A stretch of 5,415 bases of DNA from an uncultured Lachnospiraceae bacterium (GTDB lineage Bacteria; Bacillota; Clostridia; Lachnospirales; Lachnospiraceae): positions 1-5,415 of the forward strand of contig CALZPS010000122.1 of assembly GCA_945827765.1 (NCBI GenBank), written 5' to 3'. Within the stretch, counting starts at the first letter, position 1, and the number at the start of each line of letters is the position of its first letter. Both the position numbers and the translations under genes were made by a program. This document shows, piece by piece, positions 1-5,415 of the stretch. The notes beneath the pieces are model-generated. The model made no database searches and was not told where the DNA came from. It saw only the letters and a list, made by a program, of their open reading frames with translations.

Positions 1-21
1 GACTTGTCATTTTCGTGAAAG

Positions 22-58
22 TATAATTCATGCCGCCGATACGGGCGGCGGAAGGGTA
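22..58 (+). promoter_or_regulatory. Possible -10 box, leader hairpin and ribosome binding site of the hepI-like gene
   Basis: A perfect TATAAT lies at 22-27, but no good -35 at normal spacing is visible because the window begins here. A GC-rich hairpin follows: GCCGCC at 32-37 pairs with GGCGGC at 44-49 around a six-base loop. A GGAAGGG-type ribosome binding site at about 50-56 is suitably spaced from the ATG at 64. The hairpin has no T-run after it, so it is not a standard terminator. It could be a transcript-stabilising leader or simply the end of an upstream gene's region. The ribosome binding site is the solid part; the promoter reading is weak. Confidence 0.3.
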
Positions 59-63
59 GACTC

Positions 64-570
64 ATGAGCAAAAAGATTTCCACCGGTGCACTTCTGGTTG
101 CACTGGCTATGATTTTCAGTTATATAGAAACATTGATTCCCATTCATTTCGGTGTGCCGGGTATGAAACTTGGCATTGCCAATCTGGTCATCGTCATAGG
201 GCTATATCTGTTGAAACCGCAGGAGGTGCTGCTGATTTCCATCGTGCGCATCCTTCTGGCTGGATTTATGTTCGGCAGCGGAATGTCTGTCATTTACAGT
301 CTGGCAGGGGGGATATTAAGCTTTTTTGCCATGCTTCTTTTGAAACATACGGGGAAATTTTCGATTGTCGGAGTGAGTCTCTTTGGCGGAACCATCCATA
401 ATATCGGGCAGCTGCTCGTCGCAGCTGCCGTAATTGAAAACATGAAATTATTTTACTATCTGCCGGTTCTCGTCATTGCCGGAACCGTGACAGGAATCCT
501 GATCGGACTGATTGCCGGACGGATTTTGCCGGCAGTCCGTGACATTTCACGGCATTCACAGAATCTGTAA
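64..570 (+). CDS. Gx transporter family / heptaprenyl diphosphate synthase component I-like membrane protein
   Basis: This 168-residue, very hydrophobic protein resembles the PF07456 (Hpre_diP_synt_I) family. Visible hallmarks are the early helix followed by the glycine-rich stretch IPIHFGVPGMKLGIANL at about 25-41, the SLAGGILSF segment at 79-87, and GGTIHNIGQ at 108-116. About five membrane segments can be drawn, at roughly 8-24, 38-50, 55-92, 100-125 and 130-153, and a short polar tail follows. The family name is historical: members look like integral membrane proteins related to small-molecule uptake (ECF S-component-like) rather than soluble prenyl synthase subunits, and their substrate is not known to me. 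They often sit beside NusG-domain-II, FMN-transferase or polyprenyl synthetase genes. Here the gene to the right is a convergent, unrelated exporter, and the left neighbour is cut off. The ATG at 64 is preceded by a good AAGGG site, and the length is normal for the family. Confidence 0.85.
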   Translation: MSKKISTGALLVALAMIFSYIETLIPIHFGVPGMKLGIANLVIVIGLYLLKPQEVLLISIVRILLAGFMFGSGMSVIYSLAGGILSFFAMLLLKHTGKFSIVGVSLFGGTIHNIGQLLVAAAVIENMKLFYYLPVLVIAGTVTGILIGLIAGRILPAVRDISRHSQNL

Positions 571-635
571 ACGTTCTGTCCACAGATTTCACCATCCTTT
601 TCTTTAGACTCTTACGCAATCGCTTATCAGATGGT

Positions 636-2012
636 CTATGCCTTTGTTTTTTCTTTCTCCAGCTTTGCGAAGAACTGTATCAACACAATCACTGCCGCAA
701 CCGCCAGCACCAGTTCTGCCGCAAACTGCGAATACGCCAATCCATACATGCCAAACAAATAATTCAGAATATAAATCGCAGGAATCTCCAAAATCACCTT
801 ACGCATAATTGCAAACACCAATGCATGTTTGCCCATGCCGACCGCCTGAAATACGCCGACCGCCATAAAGTCAATACAAAGAAATGGAAGTCCCAGACAG
901 AATGCTCTTAGGAATCCGGTTCCATAAGTTATGATCACTTCGTTGTTCATAAACATCCGTATCAAAGAACCCGCCCCCAGATAGTAGCCAAATACTACCA
1001 CCACGATAAACCCGACGCTGATAGCACCTGAGAACAAGAATGTCTTTTTCATTCTCTTGTGATTGCCGCTGGCATAATTGTAGCTGATAAGCGGCATAAC
1101 TCCTTGTGAAAATCCCATCGACACATACATCGGTATCATATTGATTTTCTGGGCAATTCCCATCGCTGCCACCGCATCTGAGCCGTAAGATGCCATAAAG
1201 TTGTTCAGAATCGTCATGCCGACGACATTGAGCAGGTTCTGTATAGATGCCGGGATTCCCACGCCAAACACTTCCAGAACAATTTTCTTATTCGGCTTAA
1301 ATTTGTGAGGACTGATGCAGACATATGTTTTTCCCCGTTTCACCCGGATTAAAATCAGGAAATACAGACATGCAACACAATTGGAAATAAATGTCGCAAG
1401 TCCCGCTCCCGCAGCTCCCATCCCCAGACCCTGAGGCAGAATAAAAATCGGATCCAGCACAATATTGAGCAGACATCCGCTCATCGCCCCGATACTGGCA
1501 TGCATCGCCGCGCCTTCCGAGCGCACCAGATAACTCATCACTACATTGAGAATCGCCGGAACCGCTCCGCAAACTACCGTCCAACGCATATAGGCGGCTG
1601 TCGCCTCAATCGTATCCGGCTCTGCCCCCAGCATATGTAAAAGTGGTGTATTGAACAAAAAGCTCAACAAAGAGAACACTACACCGCTTACAAGTGAGCA
1701 GTAAAATACAAACGCCGAGCTTCGGCTGACTGTCTCATAATCTTTGCGCCCCAATGCACGGCTCATCATACTCGAGCCGCCCACACCGAACAGGTTGTTG
1801 ACGGCGTTAAATGCCAAAAGTACCGGTGCCGCCAGCGTCACCGCTGCGTTCTGTATCGGGTCATTTACCATTCCCACAAAATATGTATCCGCCAAGTTGT
1901 AGAGCACCATCACCAAAGTTCCCATGATGGTCGGAATCGACAGCTGCATCACGGCTTTGGGAATCGGCGTCTGCTCAAACAATATCGTTTTATTGTTATC
2001 TTTCATACTCAT
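636..2012 (-). CDS. MATE family efflux transporter (MepA/NorM-like)
   Basis: This 458-residue polytopic membrane protein has the expected MATE length and the two-fold repeated MatE domain (about residues 20-180 and 245-405). The N-terminal repeat opens with PIPKAVMQLSIPTIMG and a YNLADTYFVG segment, and carries the VGGSSMMSRALGRKD loop. The C-terminal repeat has the matching GVGIPASIQNLLN and the GFSQGVMPLISYNYASGN segment. Such proteins export cationic drugs, dyes or metabolites using a Na+ or H+ gradient across the cytoplasmic membrane; the substrate cannot be read from sequence. Two start codons are possible, at 2012 and at 2006 (the protein begins MSM). The GAGGGAG ribosome binding site at about 2014-2020 is better spaced for 2006. 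The gene is convergent with the hepI-like gene, only 65 bases from it, and is transcribed from the promoter inside the inverted repeat upstream. Confidence 0.93.
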   Translation of the reverse strand: MSMKDNNKTILFEQTPIPKAVMQLSIPTIMGTLVMVLYNLADTYFVGMVNDPIQNAAVTLAAPVLLAFNAVNNLFGVGGSSMMSRALGRKDYETVSRSSAFVFYCSLVSGVVFSLLSFLFNTPLLHMLGAEPDTIEATAAYMRWTVVCGAVPAILNVVMSYLVRSEGAAMHASIGAMSGCLLNIVLDPIFILPQGLGMGAAGAGLATFISNCVACLYFLILIRVKRGKTYVCISPHKFKPNKKIVLEVFGVGIPASIQNLLNVVGMTILNNFMASYGSDAVAAMGIAQKINMIPMYVSMGFSQGVMPLISYNYASGNHKRMKKTFLFSGAISVGFIVVVVFGYYLGAGSLIRMFMNNEVIITYGTGFLRAFCLGLPFLCIDFMAVGVFQAVGMGKHALVFAIMRKVILEIPAIYILNYLFGMYGLAYSQFAAELVLAVAAVIVLIQFFAKLEKEKTKA

Positions 2013-2027
2013 CTCTCCCTCTTTCCA

Positions 2028-2091
2028 GAATAATAAAAGTATAGCCTATTTTTCTTGTTTACACAAGGAAAAAGCTATACTTTTATTATTC
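2028..2091. repeat. 64-base near-perfect inverted repeat upstream of the MATE gene
   Basis: The 18-base arm GAATAATAAAAGTATAGC (2028-2045) is matched exactly by its reverse complement at 2074-2091. Pairing continues inward: TTTTT (2049-2053) with AAAAA (2069-2073), then CTTGT (2054-2058) with ACAAG (2063-2067), leaving a TTAC loop and small bulges. It can therefore fold as a long hairpin in RNA, or act as extended dyad symmetry in DNA. It lies 16 bases upstream of the MATE start. It could be a repressor or activator operator, a transcript leader structure, or a short palindromic repeat element. It lacks the GC-rich stem and T-run of an ordinary terminator. Confidence 0.85.
2038..2066 (-). promoter_or_regulatory. 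Predicted sigma-A promoter of the MATE gene
   Basis: Reading the minus strand, TTGTGT (plus positions 2061-2066) is followed after exactly 17 bases by TATACT (2038-2043). This gives a plausible housekeeping promoter whose transcript would start near 2030, just before the ribosome binding site, giving a leader of about 20 bases. Both boxes lie inside the long inverted repeat, so any protein that recognises the dyad would directly control the promoter. Because of the symmetry, a weaker mirror-image pair exists on the plus strand (TTGTTT 2055-2060, TATACT 2076-2081, 15-base spacing), but no gene lies there to use it. Confidence 0.6.
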
Positions 2092-2187
2092 CTTAGATGC
2101 CAGGTTCAGACATTGAGACGGTTTGCCCGCTGAATGATCATTTTCCTGCCATATGACCATTTTTGTTCTGCATGGAAGAGGTAAACA

Positions 2188-3762
2188 CTATTCCGTTCTC
2201 GAAGCAAGTACCGAAAAATAATATACCATTGGCTGATGCTCCTGAGGTATCGCCTGTCCGATGAGCTGCAGCATCATCTGCACACTCACCGCCTGTTCCC
2301 CCGCCAGTTCTTTTAATGCCGTCCCGGCCCTTTCCATCATGCCCTGCGGCACAAAGCGAACCATTACATAGTACATATTCAGCGCACCTTTTTCCCATTT
2401 CAGTTCCTTCAGGCTGTCCGGAATCCGGTCTTCAAATTCGCCTTTGCGCAGACGCAGCATATCTTCCTCCGTCACCTGCCCCTCTGCCGGAAAACCAAAC
2501 CTCGCCAGACGCTCCGGCGTACTTTCATTTTCCCGCATGATGCGGATCATCTCGTTGGCAAGCTCCGTCTCTTTCGCAATGTTGTCTATGCTATGTTCCT
2601 GTTTCGGATCCTCTGCCAGACAGAACAGCTTACTGCCAAAATTCACCGGACTATTCAAGCTCTCCCTGGCACGGATTTTCATCGTCCGGCAGCCTTTGGT
2701 AAAGGCAAACGGCTCCTGCAATTGCACATCCTGCAATTCATCCACTCCGAAACGCGCTCCCATATGGGTCGGCATCAGCGTATATTCATAATTGGGCGCT
2801 CCGTCCACCGGAGCCTTCATATACACCCAGTTGCCGTCCGTGATATTACAGTGCGCCGCATGGTCGCCGAAAATGACATAATCATGAATCTTTTCACCCC
2901 GCTCAATCACGGAACGAAGGCTTTTGCCCTCCATGCTTTCCGGAATCTCCTGCCCGAAAAACTCCAGAATGGTCGGCGCCAAATCTATTGTCTGCGTCAA
3001 CTGACTTCTTCGTTGTGCGCACACCTTACTTCTGGGGTCATATACAAACAACGGCGTGCGGCTGATTTCCTCATAGTAAGGCATCACCGTCTTTGCCCAC
3101 CATCCATGCTCGCCCAGCAAAAATCCATGGTCTGTATTGACAATCAGCATCGTATCTTCCCAAAGATTGTATTCGTCCATCTTATCCAGCACTTTGCCGA
3201 GATAACGGTCACACATCGTAATCAGCGCCGCGTATTCCATCCGCATATGGCGGACACTGTCCTCTCCCTCCGTCACCGGATAATACGGCGGCCAGTCCTT
3301 CAGCGGCCCGTCATATTCGTGAGCAAATGCTTTTTTATATTCCGGCTGGGTAAAGAACGGCTCATGCGGGTCAAACGTCTCAATCTGTAAAAACCAGTTG
3401 TCTTCGTCATGATTCTTTTCCAAAAAATCTAATCCCGCCTGAAATGTCACGGCCTGCGGCATCCGCTCTTCGCAGTTTAAAAATTTCCTGTTTGCTTTAT
3501 CAAAATAATTCGTCCGGCCGATCAGGGCATTGTTGTGTACGGCATCCACCAGCTCACGGTTTACCTGCCAGCGGTCACCCTCCTGCCCGCGATTGAGTGA
3601 AAATGCCGAATAGCGTCCGTGATAAGTCGCACCGCCGTCTTCCCAATAATGGCCATGGTCGGTGGACAGATATGTAAATATTCCATGTTTTTTTAAGCTT
3701 TCATCTTCCACATCACCTTTCAAACTATATTTTAAAACTATCGATAATTGTGCGGGTTCCAC
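2188..3762 (-). CDS. Sulfatase lacking the N-terminal active-site segment (probably a 5'-truncated pseudogene)
   Basis: The 524-residue frame matches type I (alkaline-phosphatase-fold) sulfatases from about residue 24 onward. Visible features are STDHGHYWEDGGATYH (33-48), RGQEGDRW (58-65), the ETFDPHEPF motif with its conserved His133, the metal-binding NTDHG motif (Asp211, His212), and WWAK with the probable substrate-site Lys224, followed by a long C-terminal region. The usual first 100 or so residues are absent, including the metal-binding Asp pair and the C/S-x-P-x-R site where formylglycine is made, so sulfate-ester hydrolysis is not expected. The first ~23 codons are AT-rich and do not resemble the family. 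The start is uncertain: GTG 3762 has a distant GGCGGAG, whereas GTG 3711 has a better-placed AAAGG. There are no internal stops, so the loss is probably recent. The gene lies 54 bases downstream of the MBL gene, probably in the same transcript. Confidence 0.85.
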   Translation of the reverse strand: MEPAQLSIVLKYSLKGDVEDESLKKHGIFTYLSTDHGHYWEDGGATYHGRYSAFSLNRGQEGDRWQVNRELVDAVHNNALIGRTNYFDKANRKFLNCEERMPQAVTFQAGLDFLEKNHDEDNWFLQIETFDPHEPFFTQPEYKKAFAHEYDGPLKDWPPYYPVTEGEDSVRHMRMEYAALITMCDRYLGKVLDKMDEYNLWEDTMLIVNTDHGFLLGEHGWWAKTVMPYYEEISRTPLFVYDPRSKVCAQRRSQLTQTIDLAPTILEFFGQEIPESMEGKSLRSVIERGEKIHDYVIFGDHAAHCNITDGNWVYMKAPVDGAPNYEYTLMPTHMGARFGVDELQDVQLQEPFAFTKGCRTMKIRARESLNSPVNFGSKLFCLAEDPKQEHSIDNIAKETELANEMIRIMRENESTPERLARFGFPAEGQVTEEDMLRLRKGEFEDRIPDSLKELKWEKGALNMYYVMVRFVPQGMMERAGTALKELAGEQAVSVQMMLQLIGQAIPQEHQPMVYYFSVLASRTE

Positions 3763-3816
3763 TATTTTACCATCTCCGCCACATCTACTGTATCATAACT
3801 TGTCCAATCTGAATTG

Positions 3817-4626
3817 TTATATCTTGTACAAGATACTGGTAAATCCGCATCTTGCCACATATCCTTTCGTAAATCCCCGGTCTGCCATTTTTCCATGGTT
3901 TTTGCGGGCCATTGCTTTGTCTGTACATTTCACCAATTTATCAATCCTTTTCACACAATCGTCTGCCTTCCGCCCATGCCCGGGATAATGAATCTCGACG
4001 CCTTCATTCTCTGCGAACTGCCGGATACGAAGTAATTGTTTCTTATACTCCGCAAGGGGAACCGATTCTTTCAGGCACATCCACACCTGGCCATTCAAGT
4101 CATCACCGGAAAACAGCACTTTATGTTCCACATCCTCCACCAGCACGCTCCCTGCGGTATGCCCCGGCATATGTACCACGCGCAGAGTACGTCCGCCCAA
4201 ATCAAAGCACTGTCCGTCCTCCAATGCTTTGACTGCTCCCGGCTCATGGGATAACGCTCTCTCCCGCTGTGCTGCAAACTCTTCCTTTGATAATTTGTAA
4301 AACTTCAGCATCCGCATATCCGTCCGTGCCCACGAGTTTTCCTGCATCTGTCGATTGCCATGTTCTTTGTACACTTCCATATCCAAGGGATGAAGATACA
4401 CATCCTCAAACATCCAGCTCCCGAATGCATGATCAATATGTCCATGTGTGCAGATGACCGTCACCGGAAGTTTCGTCACTGTCCGAATCATAGCAGGCAA
4501 ATCAATCCCGCCATAGCCACAGTCAATGAGTGCCGCCCGTTTTTTTCCTACTACAAGATACATATTCACTTCCCCGGCACACCCGACCTCACGTATTGCA
4601 TAGGTGTTTTCATATATTTGCTCCAT
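3817..4626 (-). CDS. MBL-fold metallohydrolase (glyoxalase II-like)
   Basis: This 269-residue protein carries a complete metallo-beta-lactamase-fold metal site: HGHIDH with His61, His63, Asp65 and His66, then His156 in MPGHT, Asp175 in FSGDD, and the final His217 in YPGHG. The N-terminal beta strands (NMYLVVGKKRAALIDCG) are typical of the fold. Members hydrolyse thioesters, lactones, phosphodiesters or related bonds with two metal ions, usually in the cytoplasm; no signal peptide is seen, and the substrate cannot be assigned. The C-terminus ends in a GFTSILYK strand, as expected for the family, so this gene looks intact. The ATG at 4626 has a GGAAGGG ribosome binding site at about 4630-4636 and a strong predicted promoter about 65 bases upstream. 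It is the first gene of a probable two-gene unit with the sulfatase, which suggests a role in processing glycan-derived or esterified products, but this is inference. Confidence 0.88.
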   Translation of the reverse strand: MEQIYENTYAIREVGCAGEVNMYLVVGKKRAALIDCGYGGIDLPAMIRTVTKLPVTVICTHGHIDHAFGSWMFEDVYLHPLDMEVYKEHGNRQMQENSWARTDMRMLKFYKLSKEEFAAQRERALSHEPGAVKALEDGQCFDLGGRTLRVVHMPGHTAGSVLVEDVEHKVLFSGDDLNGQVWMCLKESVPLAEYKKQLLRIRQFAENEGVEIHYPGHGRKADDCVKRIDKLVKCTDKAMARKNHGKMADRGFTKGYVARCGFTSILYKI

Positions 4627-4670
4627 TTGCCCTTCCGCCCTTCTTCACAAGCTTTGCAATAATCCGATAC

Positions 4671-4699
4671 TTGTTTTATTTTTCACATTGTATTATAAT
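4671..4699 (+). promoter_or_regulatory. Possible plus-strand promoter facing the TetR-like remnant
   Basis: TTGTTT at 4671-4676 and TATAAT at 4694-4699 are separated by 17 bases. A transcript would begin near 4706, about 20 bases before the ATG at 4727. It overlaps the minus-strand promoter of the MBL gene almost completely, as in divergent regulator/target pairs. The DNA is AT-rich, and the ATG has no clear ribosome binding site, so this may be chance. Confidence 0.3.
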
Positions 4700-4730
4700 G
4701 ACTTCTACAAGAAGTTTCAATATACAATGT
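4685..4730. promoter_or_regulatory. Nested dyad symmetry, candidate operator between MBL gene and regulator remnant
   Basis: The outer arms ACATTGTAT (4685-4693) and ATACAATGT (4722-4730) are perfect inverted copies. Centred almost exactly between them is a second perfect palindrome, ACTTCT-ACA-AGAAGT (4701-4715). The structure spans both -10 boxes and the minus-strand -35 box. Such symmetry is typical of operators for dimeric helix-turn-helix repressors. The caution is that the plus-strand reading frame of the TetR-like remnant runs through this DNA, so part of it may be former coding sequence. Confidence 0.45.
4692..4720 (-). promoter_or_regulatory. Predicted sigma-A promoter of the MBL-sulfatase unit
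   Basis: On the minus strand TTGAAA (plus 4715-4720) and TATAAT (plus 4692-4697) are separated by exactly 17 bases, close to the housekeeping consensus. Transcription would begin near 4685, giving a leader of about 60 bases before the MBL start. The spacer contains the palindrome ACTTCTACAAGAAGT, an obvious place for a repressor to bind. The -10 boxes of this promoter and of a possible plus-strand promoter overlap in the symmetric ATTATAAT. Confidence 0.6.
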
Positions 4731-4933
4731 TCAAATCAGTGTTGGAGACGATTGAACAAAATATGGAGACTGCTCTTCTGAAAGAATACGCCAAAGAATA
4801 CAAGCCCGGAACCGATATCATGACAATCGATTATCTCGCCATCGTCATTCGCCATATCAAAGAACACCGTGTTTTCTATCTGGCGTATCTGTCTGACAGC
4901 GTTTCCGATAGGCTGACCATTAATACTAAATAA
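4727..4933 (+). pseudogene. Remnant resembling the C-terminal domain of a TetR/AcrR-type regulator
   Basis: From the ATG at 4727 this frame gives 68 residues. It is open further upstream to about 4604, and a plausible helix (LYYNDFYKKF) begins near 4688, before the ATG. The helical, charged sequence with TIDYLAIVIRHIKEHRVFYLAYLSDS resembles the ligand-binding and dimerisation helices of TetR-family regulators, where a helix of the form 'I.ehr.FY..LLs' is common. No helix-turn-helix domain is present, and the protein stops well short of a normal ~190 residues, ending in an unusual TINTK tail. A full TetR gene here would have to begin inside the present MBL gene, so a deletion or rearrangement between them is likely. 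It could instead be a small orphan protein, but the ATG has no convincing ribosome binding site. The family assignment rests on pattern only. Confidence 0.45.
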
Positions 4934-4953
4934 GGCGGTCATTTTGACCGCCT
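4933..4953. terminator. Compact hairpin between convergent genes, likely bidirectional terminator
   Basis: AGGCGGTCA (4933-4941) and TGACCGCCT (4945-4953) form a perfect nine-base-pair stem with a three-base TTT loop. It begins at the last base of the TAA that closes the TetR-like remnant. On the minus strand the stem is followed by TTATTTA, a modest U-rich tail, so it could terminate the GH20 gene, whose stop lies about 80 bases upstream on that strand. On the plus strand no T-run follows, so termination there would be weaker. Confidence 0.6.
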
Positions 4954-5035
4954 CAATGAAACAGTGTCGTCTTCTTATTCATCAGACAAACGCTGCATCA
5001 AATCTCATCCTGATTTTTGGTTCTTGACTCTCCTG
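4954..5035. other. Short intergenic spacer between hairpin and GH20 stop
   Basis: No gene, repeat or recognisable signal was seen in these 82 bases. The plus-strand frame of the TetR-like remnant stays open beyond its TAA through this stretch, but its translation (serine-rich, then PDFWFLTLLLC) does not look like a regulator C-terminus, so it is read as non-coding. Confidence 0.4.
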
Positions 5036-5415
5036 TTATGCTTTTAGTTCTCTCATCAGTTCTTCGACTTCATTCTCACTCATCATTCCTTCGATCCTGC
5101 CTCTGACTAATCTGCAGATAATGTCCTCAAAAGCGCTCGCCCCCGCCATATGCACTGCCGCAAGCTTTGGTTTCCACTCGGCAAGAACCGCCGCCTTTTG
5201 AGCGTCTCCCTGAGGGTCCGCCTCTTGTACTGTGAAATGAGCGATCCCGTCTTCACTCAGCATCTGTGTCTCCTGCTCACAACGCTGCAAAAATTCTTCG
5301 TAATCCTCACATCTTCCCCATGTTTTTTCTGCCACCACAAACATTCGGGGAAACGCCATCTGTTCCAGCCGTGTCCTGTCAAAAATCTGTTCGCTCCAAA
5401 GCTCGGCCTCCATTC
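5036..5415 (-). CDS. Family 20 glycoside hydrolase (beta-N-acetylhexosaminidase-like), C-terminal part; 5' end outside window
   Basis: The visible ~125 residues match the end of a GH20 catalytic barrel: MEAELWSE corresponds to the conserved 'G.EA.LW.E' strand that contributes a substrate-binding Trp, and LEQMAFPRMFVVAEKTWG to the 'L..m.FPR..A.AE..W' helix after it. The catalytic Asp-Glu pair lies upstream, beyond the window. The ~80 residues after the barrel (about 46 onward) form an acidic, mostly helical C-terminal extension ending in EVEELMRELKA. The ATG at 5413 is internal, because the frame continues off the edge. GH20 enzymes remove terminal GlcNAc/GalNAc, or 6-sulfo-GlcNAc in some members, from glycans; no statement on secretion is possible without the N-terminus. 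The same strand as the MBL-sulfatase pair and the hexosamine/sulfate theme suggest a former shared glycan-degradation role. Confidence 0.8.
   Translation of the reverse strand, partial: MEAELWSEQIFDRTRLEQMAFPRMFVVAEKTWGRCEDYEEFLQRCEQETQMLSEDGIAHFTVQEADPQGDAQKAAVLAEWKPKLAAVHMAGASAFEDIICRLVRGRIEGMMSENEVEELMRELKA

Noticed and set aside
2..67. Plus-strand frame open from the window edge to a TGA at 65-67, overlapping the hepI-like ATG in an ATGA arrangement; another frame ends at TAA 24-26.
   Set aside because: Only about 21 or 7 residues are visible, with no recognisable C-terminus, so neither can be chosen as the end of an upstream gene.
575..640. Possible terminator between the convergent hepI-like and MATE genes.
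   Set aside because: Only 4-5 base-pair stems were found (such as TCTG/CAGA and TAGAC/GTCTA), without a T-run, too weak to call.
1297..1584. Minus-strand 95-residue open frame inside the MATE gene.
   Set aside because: It overlaps a well-supported transporter in another frame and has a low-complexity Gly/Ser/Cys composition typical of a shadow frame.
2086..2160. Minus-strand 24-residue ORF (begins MVIWQEN), in frame with and after the sulfatase TAG.
   Set aside because: It has no ribosome binding site, runs into the inverted repeat, and shows no family features; stop readthrough is not supported by anything else.
2593..3390. Plus-strand 265-residue open frame antisense to the sulfatase.
   Set aside because: It is His/Arg-rich with no family pattern, and the sulfatase motifs on the opposite strand explain the openness.
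4736..4942. Minus-strand 68-residue open frame antisense to the TetR-like remnant.
   Set aside because: It has no family similarity, and it starts inside the loop of the 4933-4953 hairpin with no ribosome binding site; read as a shadow of the plus-strand frame.

Overview
This window looks like chromosomal DNA from an anaerobic, gut-type Firmicute, most likely a Lachnospiraceae-like Clostridium relative. The reasons are a PF07456-type small membrane protein, a MepA/NorM-like MATE exporter, a Gram-positive style of strong ribosome binding sites, consensus-like sigma-A promoters, and moderate GC content with AT-rich intergenic DNA. This taxonomic reading is inference from gene style only.

Layout, left to right. 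Positions 1-63 hold the short upstream/leader region of a plus-strand gene for a Gx-transporter / 'heptaprenyl diphosphate synthase component I' family membrane protein (64-570). It converges on a minus-strand MATE multidrug/cation antiporter gene (636-2012). The MATE promoter lies inside a striking 64-base inverted repeat (2028-2091). Then come two co-directional minus-strand genes: an MBL-fold metallohydrolase (3817-4626) followed 54 bases downstream by a sulfatase (2188-3762). The sulfatase has lost the N-terminal segment carrying the formylglycine active site. Upstream of the MBL gene is a dense promoter/operator-like region (4671-4730) and a plus-strand remnant resembling the C-terminal half of a TetR-type regulator (4727-4933, open further upstream). 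After a compact hairpin (4933-4953) comes the 3' end of a minus-strand family 20 glycoside hydrolase (5036 to the window edge).

How the parts fit. GH20 hexosaminidase plus sulfatase plus a small hydrolase plus a regulator remnant suggests a former locus for degrading sulfated, hexosamine-containing host glycans such as mucin or glycosaminoglycan. Two of its members, the sulfatase and the regulator, now look truncated on either side of an intact MBL gene, so the locus appears to be decaying or rearranged. The hepI-like gene and the MATE gene are probably unrelated neighbours. No rRNA, tRNA, CRISPR array or intact insertion sequence was seen. I did not find a convincing novel system. The best leads are the two nested inverted-repeat promoter regions and the truncated sulfatase junction.
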